From assembly GCA_963741995.1 (NCBI GenBank), contig CAVUKI010000008.1, positions 183,077-247,076 of the forward strand: a stretch of DNA of 64,000 nt. The letters are read 5' to 3'. Under the pieces are notes generated by a model, which was given only the letters and a program-made list of their open reading frames with translations, had not been told where the DNA came from and searched no databases. A program made the position numbers and the translations under genes. Of the stretch, positions 42,636 through 50,647 are shown one piece after another (the stretch's first letter is position 1; each line of letters starts with the position of its first letter). Source of the stretch: Bog-473 sp963741995. GTDB taxonomy: Bacteria > Actinomycetota > Acidimicrobiia > Acidimicrobiales > RAAP-2.

Positions 42636-43784
42636 ATGGAGCGCATGCTCACCACCGAGGAGGCGGCCCGCCGGCTCGGAGTGAAGGTGCCCACGCTCTA
42701 CGCCTACGTCAGCCGGGGCCTGCTCGAGTCGCACCCGGACCCGGTCCGGCGAGGGAGTCTCTTCGACCTCGACGAGATCGAGGCGCTGGCGGTACGCAGC
42801 CGGGGCGGGCGCCAGACCACCACCCGTCTCGCCACCATCACGACCGCAGTGACGCAGCTCAACCAGGACCTCGGACCGATCTACCGCGGCCGGCCCGCCA
42901 CCGACCTGGCGGTGGCGCACAGCTTCGAGGACGTGGCCGAGCTCCTGTGGCAGTCGGAGGACGCCGGTGACTGGACCGCGCCCGATCTCGGTCCGTGCCC
43001 GTTGACCACCACGCTCGAGCGCATGCGTTGGGCGGTGGTCATGTGCGGAGCGACTGATCCCCTGCGGGCGGACCTGCGTCCGGCCGCGGTCGCCCACGCC
43101 GCCCGCCGCACCGCCGCCGCGCTCACCGACGTCGTCGGCCCGAAGCCTCTTGGGGAAGCCCCAGATGCGTCCATCGCGGCGCGCCTCACCGCGCGCCTGA
43201 CGGCATCGACCGCCGCGGTGCCGCCGGCCGCGGTCAACGCCGCCCTCGTCCTCCTGGCCGATCACGAGCTCGCCACCTCGACCATGGCGGTGCGTGTTGC
43301 CGCGTCGGTGCGATCCGACACGTACGACGCCCTCCTGGCCGGCCTGGCCACCTTGGCCGGGCCCTTGCACGGTGGCGCGAGCCAGCAGGCCTACGAGCTG
43401 CTGGTGGTGGCCGAACGTGACGGCGTGCCGCGCGCGTTGAACGACGTGCTCCGCGAACGCGGTCGGCTTCCCGGCTTCGGCCACGCCGTCTACAAGGACG
43501 GGGACGCCCGATTCGACGCCCTGCTGATCCTGGCGGAGCCCTTGTTGAGTGAGGAGCGTCGTGCCCTCCTCCATGAGGTCATCGCCTTGGCTGCCGCCCA
43601 CGACGTGCCGTTGGCCAACTGTGACCTCGCCCTGGCGGCGCTCAGCTGGGGCACCGACATGCCCCCCGACACCGGCCGCACGATCTTCGCCGTGGCGCGC
43701 ATCGCGGGGTGGGCGGCCCACTACATGGAGGAACTGGCGGAGCGGCCGCTGCGCTTTCGGGCCCGCGCGGTCTACAGCGTCTGA
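42636..43784 (+). CDS. citrate/methylcitrate synthase with N-terminal helix-turn-helix
   Basis: The first 50 residues (MLTTEEAARRLGVKVPTLYAYVSRGLLESH) are an excisionase/MerR-type helix-turn-helix DNA-binding unit, followed by a short citrate synthase: LATLAGPLHGGASQQAY (catalytic His), LPGFGHAVYKDGDARFD (His; the usual Arg before VYK is Ala), NCDLALAALSWGTDMPP (Asp), GRTIFAVARIAGWAAHYMEEL. At 382 aa it is near the size of bacterial type II-like enzymes, so the enzyme part is reduced. HTH-citrate synthases are known in actinobacteria. Whether it is catalytic, regulatory or both is unclear. A TAGAGT box supports ATG 42636. Confidence 0.9.
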   Translation: MERMLTTEEAARRLGVKVPTLYAYVSRGLLESHPDPVRRGSLFDLDEIEALAVRSRGGRQTTTRLATITTAVTQLNQDLGPIYRGRPATDLAVAHSFEDVAELLWQSEDAGDWTAPDLGPCPLTTTLERMRWAVVMCGATDPLRADLRPAAVAHAARRTAAALTDVVGPKPLGEAPDASIAARLTARLTASTAAVPPAAVNAALVLLADHELATSTMAVRVAASVRSDTYDALLAGLATLAGPLHGGASQQAYELLVVAERDGVPRALNDVLRERGRLPGFGHAVYKDGDARFDALLILAEPLLSEERRALLHEVIALAAAHDVPLANCDLALAALSWGTDMPPDTGRTIFAVARIAGWAAHYMEELAERPLRFRARAVYSV

Positions 43785-43806
43785 GCCGGCAGGCTCGGCG
43801 TACGGA

Positions 43807-44811
43807 TCACCCTGGGCCGATGACGATGGCGGACGGATGGCCGCCGAGTGACAGCGGGACGCCCACCTTCCCGCTGGCCAACGTCACGGGGATCAGCGCG
43901 CCCGCCTGTTGCGTCACCCATGCCGTGGCACCGTCCGCGCTCAAGGCGATCCCCTGCGCGACATCCGGGAGCGCCACCGGCGCGCCCAGCGTCAGGCCGA
44001 CCACGGTCAGCGCGACGACCGCGGCGCCGCCGCAGACGTAGGCCGTGGTACCCGAAGGCGCCACGGCAATGCCGGTCGGGTTGAGCGGGAGCGCAATGGT
44101 GCCGCCCGCCTGCAGTGTCGCCGGGTTGATCGCGGTGAGGGTCCGGTTGCCGAAGTTGCCCACCAGGACCTCCCCGGGCGCGGCGGCGACGGTCTGGGGC
44201 GCGGAACCCACCGGGATGGCCGCGCCGGGCTGCAAGGTGGCGACGTCGATCGGCGTCACTGAGTTGCTGCCGGAGTCGGCGACGAACGCGGTGGCCGCGC
44301 CCGAGGCCGCCACCGAGACGGCGATGGCCACCGGCTCGGTCCCTACCGCAATGGGTTTGCCCGCCCGCCAGGTGCCGAGGTCGACGGGCGTCACGCTGTT
44401 CGAATCGAGGTTGGCCACGAGCGCCACGCCCTTGCCGCCGCTGCCGCCGGGTGCCACCGCCACCGCGTCCGGCTCGACGCCCACGCCGACCTCGTGCAGC
44501 ACCCGGTGCGTCGCCGTGTCGATCCCGTGCAACTGGTCGTCGCCCTGCGTCACGACGAGCAGCTCTCTGCCTCCGGACGCGTAGGCCAGCGCCGAGGGCA
44601 AGCTGCCGACGGTGACCCTGGCCTCCTCGTGCCGCCGGGCCAGGTTGACCGGTGTCACGTCCATGCCCGGCAGGGTCACGGAGGCGCCGGTCGTCACCCA
44701 GGCCACGTCGTGGGCCGACGTGCCGGCGACGGGTTGGGCGCAGGCCGCCAACGCTGAGGAGGCGGCGGCGACGAGCGCCAGGAGCAGGAGCCAAGGGCGG
44801 CGGACGGTCAC
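43807..44811 (-). CDS. secreted YncE-like beta-propeller lipoprotein
   Basis: A basic start, hydrophobic RPWLLLLALVAAASSALAAC with lipobox L-A-A-C, then repeating propeller blades: SALAYASGGRELLVVTQGD, PDAVAVAPGG, GVALVANLDSNSVTPVDLGT, PVAIAVS, AFVADSGSNSVTPIDVATL, EVLVGNFGNRTLTAINPATL and PTGIAVAPSGTTAYV. This is the YVTN/YncE arrangement. It should be a lipid-anchored extracellular protein. GTG 44811 is 2 nt after the aminotransferase stop, so translational coupling is likely; ATG 44862 would overlap. Confidence 0.75.
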   Translation of the reverse strand: MTVRRPWLLLLALVAAASSALAACAQPVAGTSAHDVAWVTTGASVTLPGMDVTPVNLARRHEEARVTVGSLPSALAYASGGRELLVVTQGDDQLHGIDTATHRVLHEVGVGVEPDAVAVAPGGSGGKGVALVANLDSNSVTPVDLGTWRAGKPIAVGTEPVAIAVSVAASGAATAFVADSGSNSVTPIDVATLQPGAAIPVGSAPQTVAAAPGEVLVGNFGNRTLTAINPATLQAGGTIALPLNPTGIAVAPSGTTAYVCGGAAVVALTVVGLTLGAPVALPDVAQGIALSADGATAWVTQQAGALIPVTLASGKVGVPLSLGGHPSAIVIGPG

Positions 44812-44813
44812 GC

Positions 44814-46211
44814 TCAGCCCCGCGCGCAGGCTGCGCCCGCCGGGCGGTCGGATGCGCGCCATCCGGCAGTCTCGCCTTCGGGCCAGAAGTCGCCGGTGAC
44901 GTCGTCCTGCACGTAGGGCACCGGCGCCGGCTCGCCGGCGGCCAGCGCCCGCAGCGCGTCGAGCAGCGCATCGACGTCGTCGTCGGATGTGCCGAGCCCG
45001 CAGCTGGCCCGGACCGCACCGGGGATGGCACTGCGATCGCCACGCTGCACCGCGGCGCGCGCCTGGTCGACGCCGTCACGGCCGACGCCGAGCAGGCGGA
45101 TGAGATACGGATGCGCGCAGAAGCAGCCGTGTCGGACGCCGATCCCGAACTCTGCGCTCAAACGGGCCGCCACGAGGGCGTGGTGGATCCCGTCCAGCGT
45201 GAAGGCCGCCACGGCGAGCCCGTCGTGCTGGCCGTGCTCGGACCACGGTCCGAGCACGTGCACACCGTCGACGGACCGCAAACCCTCGTACAACCGTGTC
45301 GCCAGCTCGGCCTCGTGCGCCGCGATGGTCTCCCAGCCGATCCGCTCCAGCTCGTCCATGGCCTTCCCGAAGGCGACCGCGCCGACCACATTGGGCGAGC
45401 CGGCCTCCTCGCGCTCGGGCGGGTCGGTCCAGATCACCTCGTCGAGGTCGACCAGGTCGACGGCCCCGCCGCCGGCGAGGAACGGATCGCCGCGCTCGAA
45501 GACCTCCCGCGGGCCGATGAGCGCGCCGGCGCCGAACGGCGCGTAGAGCTTGTGGCCGCTGAAGGCCACGAAGTCGGGGCCGACCGGCAGAGGACGATGG
45601 GGCGCCAGCTGCGCCGCATCGAGCATGACGGGGATGCCGCGCCCATGGGCCTCCGCGCAGATCTCCTCCACCGGGGGCAGCCAGCCCGTGACGTTGGAGG
45701 CCCCCGTCAGTGCCAGCAGGGCCGGGCGGCGCCCGTCCTCGAGCACCCGCACGACGTCGGCGGTCTCGAAGGTGCCGGCGGTCCCGCACTCCACCCAGCG
45801 CCGCGTCGCCACCCGCGCCCAGGGGAGCAGGTTGGCGTGGTGCTCGACCACCGTCGTCGCCACCACGTCATCGGGACCGAGCTCCAGCCGGTAGGCCAGC
45901 TGGTTGATGGCTTCCGTCGTGTTGCGCACCAGCACCACGACATCGTCACCGCCGGCCGGTCGCCGGGAAAAGCGGTGCACACTGTCGCGGGCTTCCTCGT
46001 AGGCGGCCGTGGCGCGTCGCGACTTGTAACCGGCGCCGCGGTGGACACTCGAGTACCACGGCAGGAATTCGTTGACCCGGTCGGCGACCGATTGCATCGC
46101 CGGGGTCGAGGCCGCGCAGTCGAGGTCCCGGTAGGGGCGCTCGACGCCGTCCAGGCAGGGCACGGGCATGTGGGCGCCGACCAACGCTGCGACGGCTGCC
46201 TCCTTTTGCAC
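44814..46211 (-). CDS. class-V aminotransferase (cysteine-desulfurase-like, PLP-dependent)
   Basis: The protein has VRNTTEAINQLAYRL, VVEHHANLLPW (PLP-stacking His), LTGASNVTGWLPPVEEI, VMLDAAQLAPHRPL (Asp and Gln), FVAFSGHKLYAPFGAGALIG with the Schiff-base Lys, SPNVVGAVAF, and VRHGCFCAHP as the C-terminal Cys-containing loop. This matches NifS/SufS-like enzymes. A Cys lies at the desulfurase position (GCFC), but substrate and role are open; it is longer (465 aa) than SufS. It runs directly into the lipoprotein gene. Confidence 0.85.
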   Translation of the reverse strand: MQKEAAVAALVGAHMPVPCLDGVERPYRDLDCAASTPAMQSVADRVNEFLPWYSSVHRGAGYKSRRATAAYEEARDSVHRFSRRPAGGDDVVVLVRNTTEAINQLAYRLELGPDDVVATTVVEHHANLLPWARVATRRWVECGTAGTFETADVVRVLEDGRRPALLALTGASNVTGWLPPVEEICAEAHGRGIPVMLDAAQLAPHRPLPVGPDFVAFSGHKLYAPFGAGALIGPREVFERGDPFLAGGGAVDLVDLDEVIWTDPPEREEAGSPNVVGAVAFGKAMDELERIGWETIAAHEAELATRLYEGLRSVDGVHVLGPWSEHGQHDGLAVAAFTLDGIHHALVAARLSAEFGIGVRHGCFCAHPYLIRLLGVGRDGVDQARAAVQRGDRSAIPGAVRASCGLGTSDDDVDALLDALRALAAGEPAPVPYVQDDVTGDFWPEGETAGWRASDRPAGAACARG

Positions 46212-46259
46212 GCCGTCACACTACGAAGTGCCGGCCTGCAGCGGTATCCGGCCCTCAGA

Positions 46260-48092
46260 TCACTCCGGGGCCGTCCCCTGGCGTCGGGCCGTGAGCACGA
46301 CGATGTCGTCGGAGCTCCGGGCGCCGGAGGTCATGGCGTCAATGACGAAGTCCGCCACCCGGCTGGGCTCGTCGCTGGGAGAGGCGCGCAGTGAACTCTC
46401 GAGTAGGCTGAAGCGTTCGTCGAGGAGGCTGCCGCGCCGTTCGACCAGGCCGTCGGTGAACATCACCAGGCAGCCCAGGTCCAGACGGAACTCGTGGTCC
46501 TTGTACTCGCAATGCTGCACGCCCAGCGGCGGCCCCGGCGGCACGGGCAGCTCCACGGCCTGCCCCGACTCGACCCGCACCGGCGAGGGGTGGCCCGCCG
46601 AGGAGAACGCGATGGACCCGGTCCTGATGTCGAGGACTCCGACCAGTGCGGTCGCCAGGCGCCCCCCGACTCCGGTCAGGGAGACGCGGTTGAGCCGCTG
46701 CATGGCCTTGCCCGGCGCCCGCTCCTCGAGCAGGAGCAGGCCGAGGGTGTGGCGCAGCCGGCTCATGATCCTGGCCGCCCCGAGGTCGTGGCCCTCCACG
46801 TCGCCGACGACGAGGGCGACGAGGTGCTCGTCGATCGGAACGACGTCGTACCAGTCGCCACCGACCTCGACGCCGACGGCCGCCGGCCGGTAGCGGGCGG
46901 CCACGTCCCATCCGCTGATGGGCGGGATGGCGTCCGGCAGGAGGTGCCGCTGCAGCTCGTGCGAAATCCGTCGTTCGCGGTCGTAGGCCCGGGCCCGGAT
47001 GACGACGGAGCTGACCTGCTCCGCCAGCTGTTCGGCCAGTCCGAGATCCTTCTCCGAGAAGCGGCGACCTGATCCGGCGGAGACGAGGGAGACGGTTCCG
47101 AGGACCTGCTCGTCGCGCAGGCGGAGCGGGACGGTCACGTACGAGGTGAAGCCGAGCGTCTTCAGAATGGAGTAGTGCCGTTCGTCACGGCTCGTCGTCC
47201 GGAGGAACTCGTCGTCCATGTCGGCGCTCCACATCGACTTGCCGCTGCGGATGACCTCAATGGTCGGGTGGATGCCGTCGGGGTCGGGGGGATACGAGGC
47301 ACGGAGCTCCTCGGTGAGCGCCCGCTTGGCCGGGTCCGCGTGCCAGGCCGCCATCCGCCGCATCTGGCCGTCCTCGTCCGTGATGTCGATGAGGCAGAGG
47401 TCGGCCATCACGGGCACGGACACCTGGGCCAGGCGTTCCACCATCTCGCGGTAGTCGACGACCTCCGAGAGCACCTGGGTCGCCAGGAGCAGGAATTCGT
47501 TGTGGCGCCGGACTTCGAGGAGCTCCTCGACCAGGTGCTCTCGCTCGGTCGCCTGCGCCGATGCGTGCAACAGGGCTCCGAGGTGGTTGTCCACCGCCTC
47601 CATGAGCTCGACCACGGAAGGGTCACGCTCACGCGGGTGGCGGCTGAGCATCTTGACGATCCCGACACAGGCGCCGTGGTAGCGGACCGGGAAGGCGGAG
47701 GCGCTCTGCAGCCCGTCCTTGACCAGCGCGTCCGTCACGAAGCGCTGATCGGCGATGAGATCGGCAACCCAGAGGGGTTCGCCGTGGTCGAGGACCCATT
47801 GGGGGAGGCCCTCACTGCCGCTGGTCGGATCGCCCGCTTTCTCCAGCGCGAAGGCGGGCGCAACGCTCGGCGTGCGTGTCCACACGTGCCGGCAGACCAG
47901 CTCCTGATTCGCCGTGAGGGCCCACAGCGTCATCACGTCCCAGTCGAGGCGCCGGCCCAGCGTCGAGAGGAGGCGCTCGGCCGGAGGCTCCTCGATCGGG
48001 GCATCGGCGACGATCTCGAGCAGCTCGCTCGTCAGCTCGGACCAGCGCTGCAGCTTTTTCTCGTCGCGGGGCCGGATGATGCCGACGACCAC
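46260..48092 (-). CDS. GAF-GAF-SpoIIE phosphatase, C-terminal part of a split signalling protein
   Basis: After an initial coil (EKKLQRWSELTSELLEIVAD), two GAF domains (about residues 30-175 and 205-370) are followed by a SpoIIE/PP2C-type serine phosphatase: HELQRHLLPDAIPPISGWDV, VGGDWYDVVPIDEHLVALVVGDVEGHD (metal-binding Asp residues) and VMFTDGLVERRG. The homologous frame actually extends upstream to 48128 (VISIFDHPIAGPVVVGIIRP), which is the end of a PAS domain encoded by the next frame. A net +1 nucleotide at 48129 separates the two. Such proteins dephosphorylate STAS antagonists to activate alternative sigma factors. Confidence 0.9.
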   Translation of the reverse strand: MVVGIIRPRDEKKLQRWSELTSELLEIVADAPIEEPPAERLLSTLGRRLDWDVMTLWALTANQELVCRHVWTRTPSVAPAFALEKAGDPTSGSEGLPQWVLDHGEPLWVADLIADQRFVTDALVKDGLQSASAFPVRYHGACVGIVKMLSRHPRERDPSVVELMEAVDNHLGALLHASAQATEREHLVEELLEVRRHNEFLLLATQVLSEVVDYREMVERLAQVSVPVMADLCLIDITDEDGQMRRMAAWHADPAKRALTEELRASYPPDPDGIHPTIEVIRSGKSMWSADMDDEFLRTTSRDERHYSILKTLGFTSYVTVPLRLRDEQVLGTVSLVSAGSGRRFSEKDLGLAEQLAEQVSSVVIRARAYDRERRISHELQRHLLPDAIPPISGWDVAARYRPAAVGVEVGGDWYDVVPIDEHLVALVVGDVEGHDLGAARIMSRLRHTLGLLLLEERAPGKAMQRLNRVSLTGVGGRLATALVGVLDIRTGSIAFSSAGHPSPVRVESGQAVELPVPPGPPLGVQHCEYKDHEFRLDLGCLVMFTDGLVERRGSLLDERFSLLESSLRASPSDEPSRVADFVIDAMTSGARSSDDIVVLTARRQGTAPE

Positions 48093-49020
48093 CGGACCGG
48101 CGATCGGGTGATCGAAGATGCTGATGACTGAATTCGGTGCGGACGTCCGTGCCGTCGGCCCGCCTGATGTCCACTTCGAGCGGGCGGCCGACGAGGCCCG
48201 AGGCCTGGGAGCGCACGAACGCCGCGTAGTCCTCGCCGACCGCGGCGGTCAGGGAATCAGGCACGAGATCGAAGCCGGGCCGGCCGACCAGGGCGCCGCG
48301 TGGCCATCCCAGCAGATCCTCGGCCGCCTTGTTGACGTAACGAATCGTGCCCCCCTCGTCGGTGGCCACGACGGCGTCGCGCAGCCCGTCGAGGACCACC
48401 CGTACCCCTTGGACAGGCCACGCCGGCTCGTTGCCCGCCTGCGCCTGCGCCTGCGCCGGCGCCGCCGCCACGGGCTCCGCGGCCGGGATCGGCCTGCCCG
48501 GGGGCTCGTCCGCGCCGGCGCCCGCCACGTTGAAGCGATCGCCGGGCTTCGTCTGTCGGCCGTCACCGTCAACCGCGGACAAGGGCAACGAGAACCACAC
48601 CGTCTTGCCCGGGCGGTCGTGCCGCATCTCGATGCCCCACGCGTCGGCCAGCGCGCGCACAATGTGCAGGCCGCGTCCGTGCGGCGCGTCCGGGACCCGC
48701 TCCGGGAGCGTCGGGAACCCGACGGCGCCGTCGCGCACCTCGACCCGCACGCGACCGCAGTCGGGAGCGACGTCGACTGCCACCTCGAACTCGCTGGCCG
48801 CGTGTTGCACCGCGTTGGTCGCCAGTTCCGACAGCATCAGGACCAGCGCGTCGGCGTCCTCTCCGCTGGCGGCAGGGGGCAGCTGGCCGAGCAGGAAACG
48901 GCGGGCCTGGCCCACGGACGTGGCGGTCGCCGGGAACCGGCGCATGGCGACAGCCGTCAGCATCTCGACGGTGCGCGCGTCGGCCGTGGGCTCTCCCCCC
49001 GGAAGATTGGGGCCTTTCAT
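47812..49020 (-). CDS. ATPase(RsbW-like)-PAS N-terminal part of the split signalling protein
   Basis: Residues about 20-140 are a histidine-kinase-like ATPase of the RsbW/SpoIIAB class: ALVLMLSELATNAVQHAA (N-box), HGRGLHIVRALADAWG (G-box) and GKTVWFSLPL. An Ala/Gln linker (AAPAQAQAQAGNE) leads to a PAS domain (LDGLRDAVVATDEGGTIRYV, NKAAEDLLGWPRGALVGRPG, VDIRRADGTDVRTEF). From 48129 onward the frame is out of phase and becomes Arg-rich, so the last 105 residues are not native. If the +1 nt is removed the reading continues into the SpoIIE gene, giving a single protein of about 919 residues: ATPase-PAS-GAF-GAF-SpoIIE. ATG 49020 is the probable start. Confidence 0.88.
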   Translation of the reverse strand: MKGPNLPGGEPTADARTVEMLTAVAMRRFPATATSVGQARRFLLGQLPPAASGEDADALVLMLSELATNAVQHAASEFEVAVDVAPDCGRVRVEVRDGAVGFPTLPERVPDAPHGRGLHIVRALADAWGIEMRHDRPGKTVWFSLPLSAVDGDGRQTKPGDRFNVAGAGADEPPGRPIPAAEPVAAAPAQAQAQAGNEPAWPVQGVRVVLDGLRDAVVATDEGGTIRYVNKAAEDLLGWPRGALVGRPGFDLVPDSLTAAVGEDYAAFVRSQASGLVGRPLEVDIRRADGTDVRTEFSHQHLRSPDRRSGGRRHHPAPRREKAAALVRADERAARDRRRCPDRGASGRAPPLDAGPAPRLGRDDAVGPHGESGAGLPARVDTHAERCARLRAGESGRSDQRQ

Positions 49021-49117
49021 ACCGGTTGCCGTACTTCTGCCCCGGTGCTGCAACCCCGAAACCAGCTGGGCGTCCCGGCGATTCGCCGTCCGTCTCCGTC
49101 GGGCACGATTCCGACGC

Positions 49118-49123
49118 TACCCT
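49118..49123 (+). promoter_or_regulatory. -10 box of a leaderless promoter
   Basis: TACCCT lies 8 nt before GTG 49132 of the DksA-type zinc finger. Confidence 0.5.
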
Positions 49124-49131
49124 GCTGGTTC

Positions 49132-49320
49132 GTGGAAGAGCGCTATGAATCTGAGCTGACCCGGGCTTCGGCCGTCCTCGACGGCGTCGACCGGGCACTG
49201 GAGCGCCTGAGCGAGGGCACCTACGGCCAGTGTGAGAACTGCGGTGCGCCGGTCCTCGATGCCGATCTGGAGCGTGACCCCACTCGCCGCATGTGCGAGC
49301 AGCACCTGACCCTGGCCTGA
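49132..49320 (+). CDS. DksA/TraR-type C4 zinc-finger protein (62 aa)
   Basis: YESELTRASAVLDGVDRALERLSEGTYGQCENCGAPV gives a coiled-coil helix followed by CxxC; LERDPTRRMCEQHL completes the zinc site with a Cys and a His instead of two Cys. It is the DksA/TraR zinc-finger fold but too short for the full DksA coiled-coil tip, so an RNA-polymerase role is uncertain. GTG 49132 is chosen from the TACCCT box 8 nt upstream. Its stop and that of SOD are 14 nt apart (convergent). Confidence 0.85.
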   Translation: MEERYESELTRASAVLDGVDRALERLSEGTYGQCENCGAPVLDADLERDPTRRMCEQHLTLA

Positions 49321-49333
49321 CCGGCCCCGGCTT

Positions 49334-49948
49334 TCAGCCGGCGATGGTCAGCTTCTTGGCGGCGTCGAGGCGAGCCGCCACGTCGGGCCAGTGCACGACA
49401 TTCCACAGCGCGGCGAAGAAGTCGGCCTTGACGTTCTTGTACTGCAGGTAGAACGCATGCTCCCAGGCGTCGAAGACGAGGAGCGGGACGGAGCCGTTGC
49501 CGACGTTGCCCTGGTGGTCGTAGACCTGCTCCACGATGAGGCGGCCGGCGAGCGGCTCGTAGGCGAGCACACCCCAGCCCGAGCCCTGAATCGTCGAGGT
49601 GGCTTGGGTGAAGTGCCCCTTGAACTTGTCGAAGGAGCCGAAGTTCTCGTCGATGGCGGATCCGAGTGCGCCGTCGGGCTTGTCGCCGCCGTCGGGGCTC
49701 TGGTTCTTCCAGAAGATGGAGTGCAGGACGTGGCCGGAGATGTGGAAGGCGAGGGTCTTCTGGAGTCCGACGATGGCGCCGAAGTCGTCCTTGTCGCGGG
49801 CGGCGGCCAGCTTCTCGAGCGTCTGGTTGGCGCCGGCGACGTAGGCGGCGTGGTGCTTGTCGTGATGGAGCTCCATGATCTGCGCCGACACGTGCGGCTC
49901 CAGTGCGGCGTAGTCATACGGCAGGTCTGGGAGGGTGTACTCAGCCAT
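49334..49948 (-). CDS. Fe/Mn superoxide dismutase
   Basis: Full length (204 aa): LPYDYAALEPHVSAQIMELHHDKHHAAYV, with first metal His in HHDKHH; AFHISGHVLHSIFW with second His; VFDAWEHAFYLQYKNVK with Asp and His ligands; and FFAALWNVVHWPDV. 'GSGWGVLAYEPLAGRL' and 'GNGSVPLLVFDAWEHAFY' are conserved. Metal choice (Fe or Mn) cannot be settled by eye. The ATG start at 49948 has GAGGAGA nearby. Cytoplasmic. Confidence 0.96.
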   Translation of the reverse strand: MAEYTLPDLPYDYAALEPHVSAQIMELHHDKHHAAYVAGANQTLEKLAAARDKDDFGAIVGLQKTLAFHISGHVLHSIFWKNQSPDGGDKPDGALGSAIDENFGSFDKFKGHFTQATSTIQGSGWGVLAYEPLAGRLIVEQVYDHQGNVGNGSVPLLVFDAWEHAFYLQYKNVKADFFAALWNVVHWPDVAARLDAAKKLTIAG

Positions 49949-50102
49949 GGCGGATCTCCTCGGTGCTGGTCGTCGTACTGCTGCGTGGTGGACCATACCC
50001 GAAGGGGGCCGGATCCCAACCGAAAAGCAAACGGCCGTACGAGCTGGCCCCGGAGCTGTCGCGGCGCGGCAGAGCGAACTCCGGCGCAACCCGTTCCGGC
50101 GG

Positions 50103-50108
50103 TACGCT
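50103..50108 (+). promoter_or_regulatory. -10 box of a leaderless promoter
   Basis: TACGCT lies 7 nt before GTG 50116 of the XRE gene. Confidence 0.5.
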
Positions 50109-50115
50109 TGCAAGA

Positions 50116-50580
50116 GTGAGCACGGACCCCAAAGACCGTTGGCTCCATCTCGGTTCCTTCATCCGTGAGCAGCGGGGGACGGCCCGGCTCTCACTGCGGC
50201 GGTTGTCCGAGTTGGCCGGGATCTCCAACCCGTACCTCAGCCAGATCGAGCGCGGCCTGCGCCGGCCCTCGGCCGAGATCCTCCAGCAGATCGCCAAGGC
50301 GCTGCGCATCTCCGCCGAGACGCTCTATGTGCAGGCGGGGATCCTCGAACCCCCGTCCGGCACGCCCGACCTGACCCGGGCCATCATGGCCGACCAGTCG
50401 ATCAGCGAGGAGCAGAAGCAGGCCCTCGTGCGGATCTACCTCTCCTTCCGGCGCGAGTACGAGGACGAGCGGGGTGAGCAGGCCCCGGTCGCATCGGCGG
50501 CGGCAGACGACGCCGGGTCCTCGGTGCCGCCGGTCCCGGTCGGCCCCACCGGCCCCGCCGAGCATGCCGCCTCCGCCTGA
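50116..50580 (+). CDS. XRE-family transcriptional regulator
   Basis: Residues about 12-70 are a helix-turn-helix of the phage-repressor type: GSFIREQRGTARLSLRRLSE, LAGISNPYLSQIERGLRRPSA, EILQQIAKALRISAETLYV. The rest is a helical and then Ala/Pro/Gly-rich acidic tail. GTG 50116 is supported by the TACGCT box 7 nt upstream. Homologues with this 'LSQIERGLRRPSAEILQQIAKAL' helix are widespread in actinobacteria; target genes are unknown. Confidence 0.9.
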   Translation: MSTDPKDRWLHLGSFIREQRGTARLSLRRLSELAGISNPYLSQIERGLRRPSAEILQQIAKALRISAETLYVQAGILEPPSGTPDLTRAIMADQSISEEQKQALVRIYLSFRREYEDERGEQAPVASAAADDAGSSVPPVPVGPTGPAEHAASA

Positions 50581-50632
50581 CCGCCCGATCATGCCTCGCA
50601 GGCCTGGCCGGAGCGACTTTCCCGGTCGCCGG

Positions 50633-50638
50633 TAGGCT
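50633..50638 (+). promoter_or_regulatory. -10 box of a leaderless promoter
   Basis: TAGGCT ends 9 nt before ATG 50648 of mshA. Confidence 0.5.
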
Positions 50639-50647
50639 CTGGGCGCC

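Noticed and set aside
43772..45079. Long Arg-rich frame on the minus strand
   Set aside because: It is out of phase with the lipoprotein and aminotransferase genes, has extreme Arg/Gly/Ala composition and no family motifs. It is a shadow of GC-rich coding DNA.
44652..46394. 580-residue frame on the plus strand
   Set aside because: Antisense to the aminotransferase gene with Arg/Pro-rich composition; no motif.
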